Shown piece by piece: positions 1 through 5,858 of a stretch of 10,461 nt of DNA; the first letter of the stretch is position 1; every line of letters begins with the position of its first letter. The notes beneath the pieces are model-generated. The model was not told the DNA's origin and searched no databases. It saw only the letters and a list, made by a program, of their open reading frames with translations. Source of the stretch: Litoreibacter sp. (GTDB lineage: Bacteria; Pseudomonadota; Alphaproteobacteria; Rhodobacterales; Rhodobacteraceae); assembly GCA_013042765.1 (NCBI GenBank), contig JABDPP010000418.1:1-10461 (forward strand), written 5' to 3'. A program made the translations under genes and the position numbers.

Positions 1-1055
1 ATCAGAAACAGCGCCCCGATCGTCACCACATGGCGGCTCATCACGCCGGTCATGGCGATCAGACCCACGTTCTGGCTGAAGGAGGTGTTCGGAAAGCCGC
101 CGAAAATGCCGGCCACGGCGGAGCCGAAACCGTCGGCATAGGTTGCGCCCTGGATCTCGGTGTCGGTGGCCTCACGGCCGGCGCCGCCCTTGGTGATGCC
201 CGAAACATCGCCCACGGTCTCCACCGCGGAGACGAAGGCCATCAGGCAGAAGCCGATCACGGCGGCAAAGCTGATCTCGAAGCCGTATTTGAAGGGTACG
301 GGAAGAGCGAAGCTCGCCGCGCGGTTCCAGCTTCCGGCGATGCCGTCGATCGTCACCATGCCCATCATCAGCGCGTAGAGGTATCCAACGAGGATACCGA
401 TCACCACGGCGGAGACTGAGAGCATGCCGCGGGCGAAGAACTTCATGCCCAGCGTCACGAAGATCACCACGAGCGCGGCTGACCAGTTCAGCAGGCTGCC
501 ATATTCGGGCTTGTCGATCGCCGGAATACCGCCAGCGGCATACTGGATGCCGACCTTCACCAGCGCGAGGCCGATCATGGTGACGACAAGGCCCGTGACA
601 AGCGGTGGCAGGGCAAAGCGGATCTTGCCGATGAACGTGCCGAGGACGGCATGAAAGAGCCCGCCGATGAGCACGCCGCCGAACAGTGCGGGCAGGGCTT
701 CGACACCCTTGCCGGCAACCAGCGGGATCATGATCGGGATGAAGGCGAAGCTGGTGCCCTGCACGATCGGCAGGCGGGCCCCCATGGGGCCAAGGCCGAT
801 GGTCTGAAACAGTGTCGCGACACCGGCAAAGAGCATCGCCATCTGGATCAGGTAGGTCATGTCGGGAAAGCCCTGTGCGCCCGCGTCCGAGCCGAAGCCG
901 AACCCCGCCGCCCCGGCGATGATGATCGCCGGAGTGACGTTTGAGACGAACATCGCCAGCACGTGCTGGATGCCCAGCGGTACGGCCTTGTGCAGTCCGG
1001 GTGTGTAATTCGGGTCCCGGAGCTGTTCCGGTGTTCCGATAGATGTGTCGGCCAT
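1..1055 (-). CDS. NCS2 (NAT) family uracil/xanthine/urate permease, 3' end outside window
   Basis: Integral membrane nucleobase:cation symporter of the NCS2/NAT family (COG2233, UraA/XanQ/UacT type). The first 351 residues are present and the C-terminal part runs off the left edge. Seen: the family QH pair in TM1 (Gln30-His31), the TM8 acidic residue in the SAVETVGD stretch (Glu279), and the NCS2 signature Q-N-x-G-x4-T-G at residues 328-337 (QNVGLIAMTG). The sequence is almost continuously hydrophobic. Start: ATG at 1055 with GGGAG (complement of 1063-1067) 7 bases upstream. It is the last visible gene of the leftward operon, 73 bases after allA, with no terminator between them. The substrate is inferred from context: urate or xanthine is favoured over uracil, but the motifs do not decide it. 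Confidence 0.93.
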   Translation of the reverse strand, partial: MADTSIGTPEQLRDPNYTPGLHKAVPLGIQHVLAMFVSNVTPAIIIAGAAGFGFGSDAGAQGFPDMTYLIQMAMLFAGVATLFQTIGLGPMGARLPIVQGTSFAFIPIMIPLVAGKGVEALPALFGGVLIGGLFHAVLGTFIGKIRFALPPLVTGLVVTMIGLALVKVGIQYAAGGIPAIDKPEYGSLLNWSAALVVIFVTLGMKFFARGMLSVSAVVIGILVGYLYALMMGMVTIDGIAGSWNRAASFALPVPFKYGFEISFAAVIGFCLMAFVSAVETVGDVSGITKGGAGREATDTEIQGATYADGFGSAVAGIFGGFPNTSFSQNVGLIAMTGVMSRHVVTIGALFL

Positions 1056-1083
1056 GTGAAATCTCCCGTGTTCTTGTTTGTCG

Positions 1084-1104
1084 TTGCGTGTTGCGTGTTG
1101 CGTT
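1084..1104. repeat. Tandem heptamer TTGCGTG, three copies
   Basis: Two exact copies of TTGCGTG (1084-1090, 1091-1097) and a third with one mismatch (1098-1104) lie in the 73-base gap between allA and the permease. On the transcribed strand this reads as repeated CACGCAA in the permease leader, about 30 to 50 bases before its start codon. No function is evident. Confidence 0.6.
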
Positions 1105-1128
1105 CGCGTGTCGTTTGGTCGTCTCAGG

Positions 1129-1614
1129 TTACCCGGTTGTGACCTCGTAGGGCTCCGGGAACCAGTGTTCCTGCAGGTTATCGCCCGCGCCGATCCGGTC
1201 GATCACGGCGAAAAGGCCCGGCGCGTGGAGCGGGGTGAGGACCCCGTGCCAGACGCCGCGGTGAAAATTGATCCCCTGTCCCGGTGCCGACAGGAAAGCC
1301 AGCGGCGCGGCAGGGGTACCGCCCGCATCCGCAGCCACGACGATCAGGAACGGATCGAGGCTCATCGGGATGAAGGCCTGCGAGCCGTCGGGATGGCGCT
1401 CGACCATCTCGAGCCGGTAGGGCAGCGTGCGCGGATTGGCGCGAAACAGGCTGAGGCCCGCGCGCCCGTCGGTGAAATCGAGCCGTGCGCGGTCGTGAAA
1501 CCTCTCGCATTGGCCCTGGTTGATCATCTTGTCCGGCGCGCCCGCGCAGTCGAGCACATCGCCAAAGGGCGCGAAGGCCTCCGCCGTGAGCGGTTGGGGG
1601 CGGATCACCTTCAT
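1129..1614 (-). CDS. allA: Ureidoglycolate lyase (AllA)
   Basis: Splits (S)-ureidoglycolate into glyoxylate and urea (EC 4.3.2.3), the last step of the ureide route; cytoplasmic. The 161 residues match the usual AllA length of about 160. Seen: the family block MVERHPDGSQAFIP (residues 70-83), the beta-barrel block around GVWHGVLTPL (120-129) with its conserved His, and the C-terminal VIDRIGAGDNLQE (137-149). The start codon overlaps the stop of the upstream aminohydrolase gene (ATGA, 1611-1614), so translation is probably coupled. Only a weak GGAA precedes it, which fits coupling. The upstream gene makes the substrate, so the two enzymes act in sequence. Confidence 0.95.
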   Translation of the reverse strand: MKVIRPQPLTAEAFAPFGDVLDCAGAPDKMINQGQCERFHDRARLDFTDGRAGLSLFRANPRTLPYRLEMVERHPDGSQAFIPMSLDPFLIVVAADAGGTPAAPLAFLSAPGQGINFHRGVWHGVLTPLHAPGLFAVIDRIGAGDNLQEHWFPEPYEVTTG

Positions 1615-2420
1615 AGTTCCGGGTGCCTGTTTACGTCTTTGTAAAGAAGGTAACGAAAGGGTTCATCGCCGGTTGCTTCGCAGGCCTGCGGGCAAAAAGC
1701 GCGCAGCCACATGAAATCGCCGGGGCCGACCTCGACCCAGTCGGTGTTCAGCAGATAGCGCGCGGTGCCCTGCAACACGTAGAGCCCGTGTTCCATCACA
1801 TGGGTCTCGGCAAAGGGGATGCGACCACCGGGCTGGAAGGTGACGATGTTGACATGCATGTCATGGCCCAGATCATCCGGATCGACGAAACGCGTGGTGG
1901 CCCAGAGGTCGGTGTCGGGCATCGGGAGCGGCGCGACGGCCGCGTCCGAGGTGACCAGCGGATCGGGATAGCGCAGACCTGTCACCGCTTCGTATCTTTT
2001 GCGAATCCAGTGAAACTTCAGGGGCTTGTCGGACATATTTGAAACCTGCCAGCTGCGGCTGGCGGGAATGTAGGCATAGCCGCCGGGATCGAGGATATGC
2101 GGCTCGCCGTTGATAGAGAGATCCATCCGGCCCTCGGCCACGAACAGCACGGCTTCGGCGCCGGTATCGGGCTCGGGCGTTTCGCTACCGCCGCCCGGGG
2201 CAACTTCGACGGCGTATTGCGCGAAGCTTTCGGCAAAACCCGACATCGGGCGCGCGAGGATCCAGGCGCGGGTGTTGCGCCAGCCCGGCAGCACGCTTGT
2301 TACGATGTCGCGCATCGTGCCCGCGGGCAGGAAGGCGTAGGCCTCGGTGAAGATCGCGCGGCCCACGGGTGATTGTGATTGCGGCGGCAGACCGCCGGGG
2401 GGGAAGGCGTAGGTGGTCAT
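1611..2420 (-). CDS. allE: (S)-ureidoglycine aminohydrolase (bicupin, UGHY/YlbA type)
   Basis: Releases ammonia from (S)-ureidoglycine to give (S)-ureidoglycolate (EC 3.5.3.26). A 269-residue bicupin with an N-terminal cupin at about 60-130 and a C-terminal cupin at about 185-260. The Mn-binding set known from the Arabidopsis enzyme (Glu235, His237, His241, Gln275) is matched with identical spacing by Glu205, His207, His211 and Gln245 in the C-terminal cupin, so the protein should be catalytically competent. Start ATG at 2420 overlaps the stop of the upstream fusion gene (ATGA, 2417-2420) and has a strong GGAGG site inside that gene's end. Homologues are sometimes database-labelled as bifunctional with allantoicase; I see no allantoicase domain here. 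Confidence 0.95.
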   Translation of the reverse strand: MTTYAFPPGGLPPQSQSPVGRAIFTEAYAFLPAGTMRDIVTSVLPGWRNTRAWILARPMSGFAESFAQYAVEVAPGGGSETPEPDTGAEAVLFVAEGRMDLSINGEPHILDPGGYAYIPASRSWQVSNMSDKPLKFHWIRKRYEAVTGLRYPDPLVTSDAAVAPLPMPDTDLWATTRFVDPDDLGHDMHVNIVTFQPGGRIPFAETHVMEHGLYVLQGTARYLLNTDWVEVGPGDFMWLRAFCPQACEATGDEPFRYLLYKDVNRHPEL

Positions 2421-3841
2421 GTTTCCTCCGGCAAGATCTGCGCCAGACGCAGGTAAGCGATGCGCTCGACCTGTCGGCAGGCCTCGGAAAATTCGGTCTG
2501 GCTGTCATGGGTAATGCGGCGTCGAAATGCGTCGAGGATCTCAGATTTTGTGTGGTCTAAAACCGCAATAATGAAAGGAAATCCGTGCTTTGCGGTGTAT
2601 TCTTCATTTAGTTCTGTGAAGGCCTCGCGCTCTGCATCGGTCAGGGCGTCAAGGCCGGCACTGGACTGCTCGGACGTGCTCTCAGCGGTCAAGCGCTTGG
2701 CCTCGGCCAGCTTTCCGGCAAGGTCCGGATGGGCGTCGAGCACCTCCAGTCGCCGCGTGTCGCTGGCAGCGCGAAACGCCCGGCAGAGCGCTGAATGCAC
2801 GCCCCTGGCGCTGTCATGGGCGGGGCCAAGCTCCAGCGCCCAGGCCTGTTCGGCAACCCACGGCGAGTGCTCGAAAATGCCGCCATAGAGCGAAACGAAT
2901 GTGGCCTTGTCCATGGTCGAGGGCCGGGTGCGTGGTGCGGGGGGATGGGTTTCGGCCCAGTGCCGCGCGACGTCGATACGGCGGGCGAACCAGACATCTT
3001 CGTGTCCGGCGGCGTAGTCGAGAAACCGCTTCAGGGCCATGATCCGGCCGGGCCGTCCGATCAGGCGGCAATGCAGTCCGATCGACATCATTTTCGGGGT
3101 GCCCGCTTCGCCCTCGGCCAGAAGCGCGTCGAAACTGTCCTTCAGATAGGCCTCGAACTGGGCGCCGGCGTTAAAGCCCTGCGGCGTGGCGAAGCGCATG
3201 TCATTGGCGTCGAGCGTGTAGGGCACCACCAGCTGGTCGCGGTCGCCGTAGCGTACCCAATAGGGCAGGTCGTCAGCGTAGCTGTCGGCGATGTAATCGA
3301 AACCGCCTTCTTCGGCGATGAGACGCTCGGTGTTGTCCGAGCAACGGCCTGTATACCAGCCGAGCGGGCGCGCACCGGTCACTTCGCGATGCAGCGTAAT
3401 GGCCCGCCGAAGATGTGCGCGTTCCTCGTCCTCGTCGAAATCCTTGTAGTCGATCCATTTCAGCCCGTGGCTTGCTATCTCCCAATCCGCCGCCTGCATC
3501 GCGGCCACCTGTTCGGGATTGCGCGCCAGCGCCGTGGCAACGCCGTAGACGGTTAGGGGGATGTTCATTTCGGTGAACAGGCGGTGAATGCGCCAGAACC
3601 CCGCGCGGGCGCCGTATTCATACATCGATTCCATGTTCCAGTGGCGCTGCCCGGGCCAGGTCGTGGCGCCGACGATCTCGGACAGGAAGGCCTCGGAGCC
3701 GGAATCACCGTGCAGGATGTTGTTCTCGCCGCCTTCCTCGTAATTCAGCACGATCTGCACCGTGAGCTTCGCGCCACCGGGCCAGTTGGCTTGTGGCGGG
3801 GTCTGGCCGTAGCCGCGCATGTCACGAGTGTAGCGTTTCAT
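2417..3841 (-). CDS. puuE: Bifunctional PuuE allantoinase / OHCU decarboxylase fusion
   Basis: Two enzymes in one 474-residue chain. Residues 1 to about 300 are a PuuE-type allantoinase, a polysaccharide-deacetylase (NodB) fold protein that opens (S)-allantoin to allantoate. Seen: the N-terminal GYGQTPPQANWPGG (10-23), NYEEGGE (33-39) and the EAFLSEIVGA block (50-59). Residues about 308-474 are OHCU decarboxylase, which makes (S)-allantoin from OHCU. Seen: catalytic His371 in HPDLAGK, Glu391 in EQSSAGL, the FPFIIAV strand (421-427), and the C-terminal ERIAYLRL. The domains catalyse consecutive steps, with OHCU decarboxylase supplying allantoinase. Start ATG at 3841 has AAGGAG (3848-3853) 6 bases upstream. 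It is the first gene of the leftward operon. Confidence 0.95.
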   Translation of the reverse strand: MKRYTRDMRGYGQTPPQANWPGGAKLTVQIVLNYEEGGENNILHGDSGSEAFLSEIVGATTWPGQRHWNMESMYEYGARAGFWRIHRLFTEMNIPLTVYGVATALARNPEQVAAMQAADWEIASHGLKWIDYKDFDEDEERAHLRRAITLHREVTGARPLGWYTGRCSDNTERLIAEEGGFDYIADSYADDLPYWVRYGDRDQLVVPYTLDANDMRFATPQGFNAGAQFEAYLKDSFDALLAEGEAGTPKMMSIGLHCRLIGRPGRIMALKRFLDYAAGHEDVWFARRIDVARHWAETHPPAPRTRPSTMDKATFVSLYGGIFEHSPWVAEQAWALELGPAHDSARGVHSALCRAFRAASDTRRLEVLDAHPDLAGKLAEAKRLTAESTSEQSSAGLDALTDAEREAFTELNEEYTAKHGFPFIIAVLDHTKSEILDAFRRRITHDSQTEFSEACRQVERIAYLRLAQILPEET

Positions 3842-3861
3842 CGAGATCTCCTTGGTTTATC

Positions 3862-3891
3862 ATAATCCAGAATAATCGATCTGACTTTCAA
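3862..3891 (-). promoter_or_regulatory. Candidate sigma70-type promoter of the leftward ureide operon
   Basis: Read on the minus strand: TTGAAA (complement of 3886-3891, 5/6 to consensus) and GATTAT (complement of 3862-3867, 4/6), 18 bases apart. This would place transcription start shortly before the puuE Shine-Dalgarno site. The -35 box overlaps the inverted repeat at 3887-3903. Predicted by eye only. Confidence 0.4.
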
Positions 3892-3903
3892 ATAATTTTT
3901 GAA
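3887..3903. promoter_or_regulatory. Inverted repeat TTCAAA-N5-TTTGAA, candidate operator
   Basis: A perfect 6-base inverted repeat with a 5-base AT spacer in the puuE/hiuH divergent region. It overlaps the candidate -35 box of the puuE operon, as expected of a dimeric repressor or activator site. The binding protein is unknown. Confidence 0.45.
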
Positions 3904-3910
3904 TGACCTT

Positions 3911-3942
3911 TTCGGACTCACCCGTTTTCGACAAGGTCCGAA
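3911..3942. repeat. Inverted repeat TTCGGAC-N18-GTCCGAA in the hiuH leader
   Basis: Perfect 7-base arms (3911-3917 and 3936-3942) lie 30 to 60 bases before the hiuH start. The right arm also forms TTCG-N8-CGAA with 3927-3930. It could be a pair of regulator half-sites or a leader hairpin with an 18-base loop. The TTCG/CGAA arms recall the dyad at 5798-5812 near LysR/puuD. Confidence 0.4.
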
Positions 3943-3972
3943 TGCGCGAGAACCCGAGCTGGAGGTGCCAAC

Positions 3973-4326
3973 ATGCCCGGATATTTGACGACCCATGTTC
4001 TGGACACGGCGCGCGGGGTTCCCGCGGCGGGTCTGAAGATCGATCTCTACCGCGTTTACGCCACAACCCGGACCCATCTGGCGGAGATGGTGACCAATGA
4101 GGGCGGCCGGACCGACAAACCGATCCTGCCGGCCGCGGATTTCGCGCCGGGCACCTACGAGCTGGTGTTTCATGTGGCCGATTACCTTGCCACGGCACAG
4201 AGCGGGCCGCAGGCGCATCCGTTCCTCGACGAGATCCCGATCCGGTTCAAAATGAGCGAGAAGAGCCATTATCACGTGCCGCTTCTGCTCTCGCCCTACG
4301 GTTATTCCACCTATCGCGGCAGCTAA
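3973..4326 (+). CDS. hiuH: 5-hydroxyisourate hydrolase (transthyretin-like)
   Basis: Hydrolyses 5-hydroxyisourate, the product of urate oxidation, to OHCU (EC 3.5.2.17); it acts between PuuD and the OHCU decarboxylase domain of the fusion protein. At 117 residues it is full length. Seen: the N-terminal THVLDT block with His8, Arg46 in GGRTD, His99/His101 in HYHVPLLLSP, and the C-terminal tetrapeptide YRGS (114-117) that separates this family from true transthyretins. There is no signal peptide, so it is cytoplasmic. Start ATG at 3973 has GGAGGT (3961-3966) 6 bases upstream. It is divergent from the puuE operon and upstream of the globin. Confidence 0.97.
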   Translation: MPGYLTTHVLDTARGVPAAGLKIDLYRVYATTRTHLAEMVTNEGGRTDKPILPAADFAPGTYELVFHVADYLATAQSGPQAHPFLDEIPIRFKMSEKSHYHVPLLLSPYGYSTYRGS

Positions 4327-4334
4327 GAGGCCGC
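4316..4334 (+). other. Small hairpin across the hiuH stop codon
   Basis: GCGGC (4316-4320) pairs with GCCGC (4330-4334) around a 9-base loop that holds the hiuH stop. No T tract follows, so it is unlikely to be a full intrinsic terminator; it may protect the 3' end or reduce read-through into the globin gene. Confidence 0.3.
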
Positions 4335-4343
4335 TCTTGCGTC

Positions 4344-4375
4344 ATTTCGGTATTTCGTGATTTCGCGGTTTCGGT
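4344..4375. repeat. Four tandem octamers, [A/G]TTTCGNN
   Basis: Copies ATTTCGGT, ATTTCGTG, ATTTCGCG and GTTTCGGT follow each other without gap (4344, 4352, 4360, 4368). TTTCG is kept in all four and only the last two bases vary. The array fills the hiuH/globin gap and ends 38 bases before the globin start. It is either a slippage-derived repeat or a direct-repeat protein-binding site. Confidence 0.75.
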
Positions 4376-4402
4376 GCTATGCTGGAACGGGATTGCGCGA
4401 GA

Positions 4403-4408
4403 AAGGGG
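4403..4408 (+). promoter_or_regulatory. Ribosome binding site that sets the globin start
   Basis: AAGGGG ends 5 bases before ATG 4414. The upstream in-frame GTG at 4357 lies inside the octamer array and has no such site. Confidence 0.6.
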
Positions 4409-4413
4409 ATGCA

Positions 4414-4833
4414 ATGCATCTGTCTGACGAAGAGATCGAACTTGTCCGCAAGGGGTTCGATATGGCCCGTTCCGAGGATCTGTTCACGGAAAGCGCGAGG
4501 TTTTACGAGAACCTGTTCAAGCGGGCGCCGCGGTTGCGGCACCTGTTTCGCGATGATCTGGAGGGGCAGGGCATGCGGTTCATGACCACGCTGCGCACCG
4601 TTGTCGTCACAATGAACGACCCCGACGCGCTGCACCGCGAGTTGCGGCCGCTGGGGCATCTGCACAGTTCGATCGGGATCCATCCCGAGGATTTCGAACC
4701 GATGGGCGAGGCGCTGATGGACACGTTTCGCGACACGCTGGGCGATGATTTCACGCCCGAGATGGAGGCCAGCTGGCGCAAGGCCTACGGGATGATCGCC
4801 GAGAAAATGATGGAGCTGGGGCAGATCCGTTAG
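4414..4833 (+). CDS. Single-domain bacterial globin (Vitreoscilla haemoglobin-like)
   Basis: A 139-residue haem-binding globin resembling bacterial haemoglobins and flavohaemoglobin haem domains. Seen: the CD-corner Phe45 in LRHLF, the proximal His84 in LGHLH followed by SSIGIHPEDFEPMGEAL, and the G/H-helix block SWRKAYGMIAE (120-130) matching the AWxKAYGxIA pattern of the family. Gln52 is a candidate distal residue, but its alignment is uncertain. There is no reductase domain. It follows hiuH in the same direction after 87 bases, and its stop overlaps the LysR stop on the other strand (4830-4833). A role in a urate cluster is not established: oxygen supply to the respiratory chain that drains PuuD, or NO/peroxide defence, are inferences. 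Confidence 0.88.
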   Translation: MHLSDEEIELVRKGFDMARSEDLFTESARFYENLFKRAPRLRHLFRDDLEGQGMRFMTTLRTVVVTMNDPDALHRELRPLGHLHSSIGIHPEDFEPMGEALMDTFRDTLGDDFTPEMEASWRKAYGMIAEKMMELGQIR

Positions 4834-5765
4834 CTTTGTGTGCTGTCCGGCTGGATTGAAGCCTCTGCGAGGTCGCGGGCCAGGCGCTCGGCCATGAAAT
4901 TGATGAAGAGACGCAGTTTCGGGTCCTGATGGCGTTTGTGGCCATAGAGGAACCCCAGCCGCACGGGCAAAGGCGGCGTGTCTTCGCAAACCGCGACGAG
5001 CGCGCCCGAGGCGAGATGTGCGGCGACCTCGAACACGGGTTTGAGGATCACGCCATGCCCGTCGAGCGCCCACTGGGTCAGCACCTCGCCATCATCGGAT
5101 TCGAACGGTCCTGCGATCGCGTATTTTACTGGCTCCCCGTCGGTCATCAGGCTCCACTGGAACTCGGCCACGCCGGGGTAGCGCAGGATCAGGCAATCGT
5201 GGTTTTGCTCGATCAGGTCCTGTCCGGAGCGCGGATGGGGCCGGTTGGCGAGATAGGCGGGGGCGGCGCACAGGATGCGCGGGGCTTCCGCGATCTGGCG
5301 CATCATCAGGTTGCTGTCCTCGGGCTGACCCTGGAACAGCGCCACATCGAGCCCTTCGCCGATCAGGTCGATACGTCTGTCCGACATTCGAAGGCGGATA
5401 TCAACGAGTGGATATTTCATCTTGAAAACAGGTACTTGCGGGGCGAGAAAGCGGCGACCCACGCCCAGCGGTGCTGCCACGAAGATTGTGCCGCGCGGGG
5501 TGCGGGTGGCGTCTGTCACGGCGGCTTCGGCCTCGTCGATGGCCTCGAGGATGCGGGCCGCGCCGTCATAGAAGATGCGGCCCTGTTCGGTAGGTTGCAG
5601 GCTGCGCGTGGTGCGCGAAAAGAGCCGCGCGTTCAGGTGATTTTCCAACTGAGAGATCCGGGCCGAGGCGACGGCGGGGGAAATTCGCAGGTCGCGCGCG
5701 GCGGCGGACATGGAGCCCAGATCATAGACCCGCAGGAAGGTCCTGATGCTTTCGACATAAGCCAT
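4830..5765 (-). CDS. LysR-family transcriptional regulator
   Basis: A 311-residue LysR-type regulator with a winged helix-turn-helix at about residues 1-62 (core SMSAAARDLRISPAVASARI, 18-37, then QLENHLNARLFSRTTR) and a substrate-binding-like effector domain at about 90-295, most like the CrgA-type subgroup. It is divergent from puuD across 93 bases, the classical arrangement for a LysR protein that controls its neighbour, so control of puuD is likely. The effector is inferred to be urate or another purine intermediate. Start ATG at 5765 has only a weak AAAGG upstream. The end is convergent with the globin gene and shares four bases with it, leaving no room for a terminator. Confidence 0.95.
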   Translation of the reverse strand: MAYVESIRTFLRVYDLGSMSAAARDLRISPAVASARISQLENHLNARLFSRTTRSLQPTEQGRIFYDGAARILEAIDEAEAAVTDATRTPRGTIFVAAPLGVGRRFLAPQVPVFKMKYPLVDIRLRMSDRRIDLIGEGLDVALFQGQPEDSNLMMRQIAEAPRILCAAPAYLANRPHPRSGQDLIEQNHDCLILRYPGVAEFQWSLMTDGEPVKYAIAGPFESDDGEVLTQWALDGHGVILKPVFEVAAHLASGALVAVCEDTPPLPVRLGFLYGHKRHQDPKLRLFINFMAERLARDLAEASIQPDSTQS

Positions 5766-5769
5766 TTTA

Positions 5770-5798
5770 TTGCCTTTTTTGAAACTGCAGCAGATAAT
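5770..5798 (+). promoter_or_regulatory. Candidate puuD promoter
   Basis: TTGCCT (5770-5775), a 17-base spacer and GATAAT (5793-5798, 5/6 to consensus) give a start near 5805, about 54 bases before the puuD ATG. Its -10 box overlaps the -10 box of the opposing candidate lysR promoter. Predicted by eye. Confidence 0.45.
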
Positions 5799-5822
5799 TC
5801 GCTATTTCCGAAGGTAAGGCAA
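5794..5822 (-). promoter_or_regulatory. Candidate lysR promoter, facing the puuD promoter
   Basis: On the minus strand, TTGCCT (complement of 5817-5822), a 17-base spacer and AATTAT (complement of 5794-5799, 4/6). The -35 boxes of the two opposing promoters are identical. With one further base each they form the perfect inverted repeat TTGCCTT (5770-5776) / AAGGCAA (5816-5822). Confidence 0.4.
5798..5812. promoter_or_regulatory. Candidate LysR-box TTCG-N7-CGAA
   Basis: A 15-base dyad whose inner 13 bases fit the T-N11-A pattern typical of LysR-type binding sites. It lies between lysR and puuD, over the predicted puuD start and within the lysR promoter spacer, so binding there would be expected to affect both. 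Confidence 0.45.
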
Positions 5823-5846
5823 GCGCGGTAAGCTGCCCCTAACGAC

Positions 5847-5851
5847 GGGAG
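5847..5851 (+). promoter_or_regulatory. Ribosome binding site that sets the puuD start
   Basis: GGGAG sits 7 bases before ATG 5859. The in-frame GTG at 5853 is only one base away from it and too close to be used. Confidence 0.65.
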
Positions 5852-5858
5852 AGTGGCG

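Noticed and set aside
4316..4334. Intrinsic terminator after hiuH
   Set aside because: The stem is only five pairs and no T tract follows, so it is listed only as a small hairpin.
4357..4413. Upstream GTG start for the globin
   Set aside because: It lies inside the octamer array, and the added residues are not globin-like. ATG 4414 has a proper ribosome site.
5853..5858. GTG start for puuD
   Set aside because: It is one base from the GGGAG site; ATG 5859 has normal spacing.
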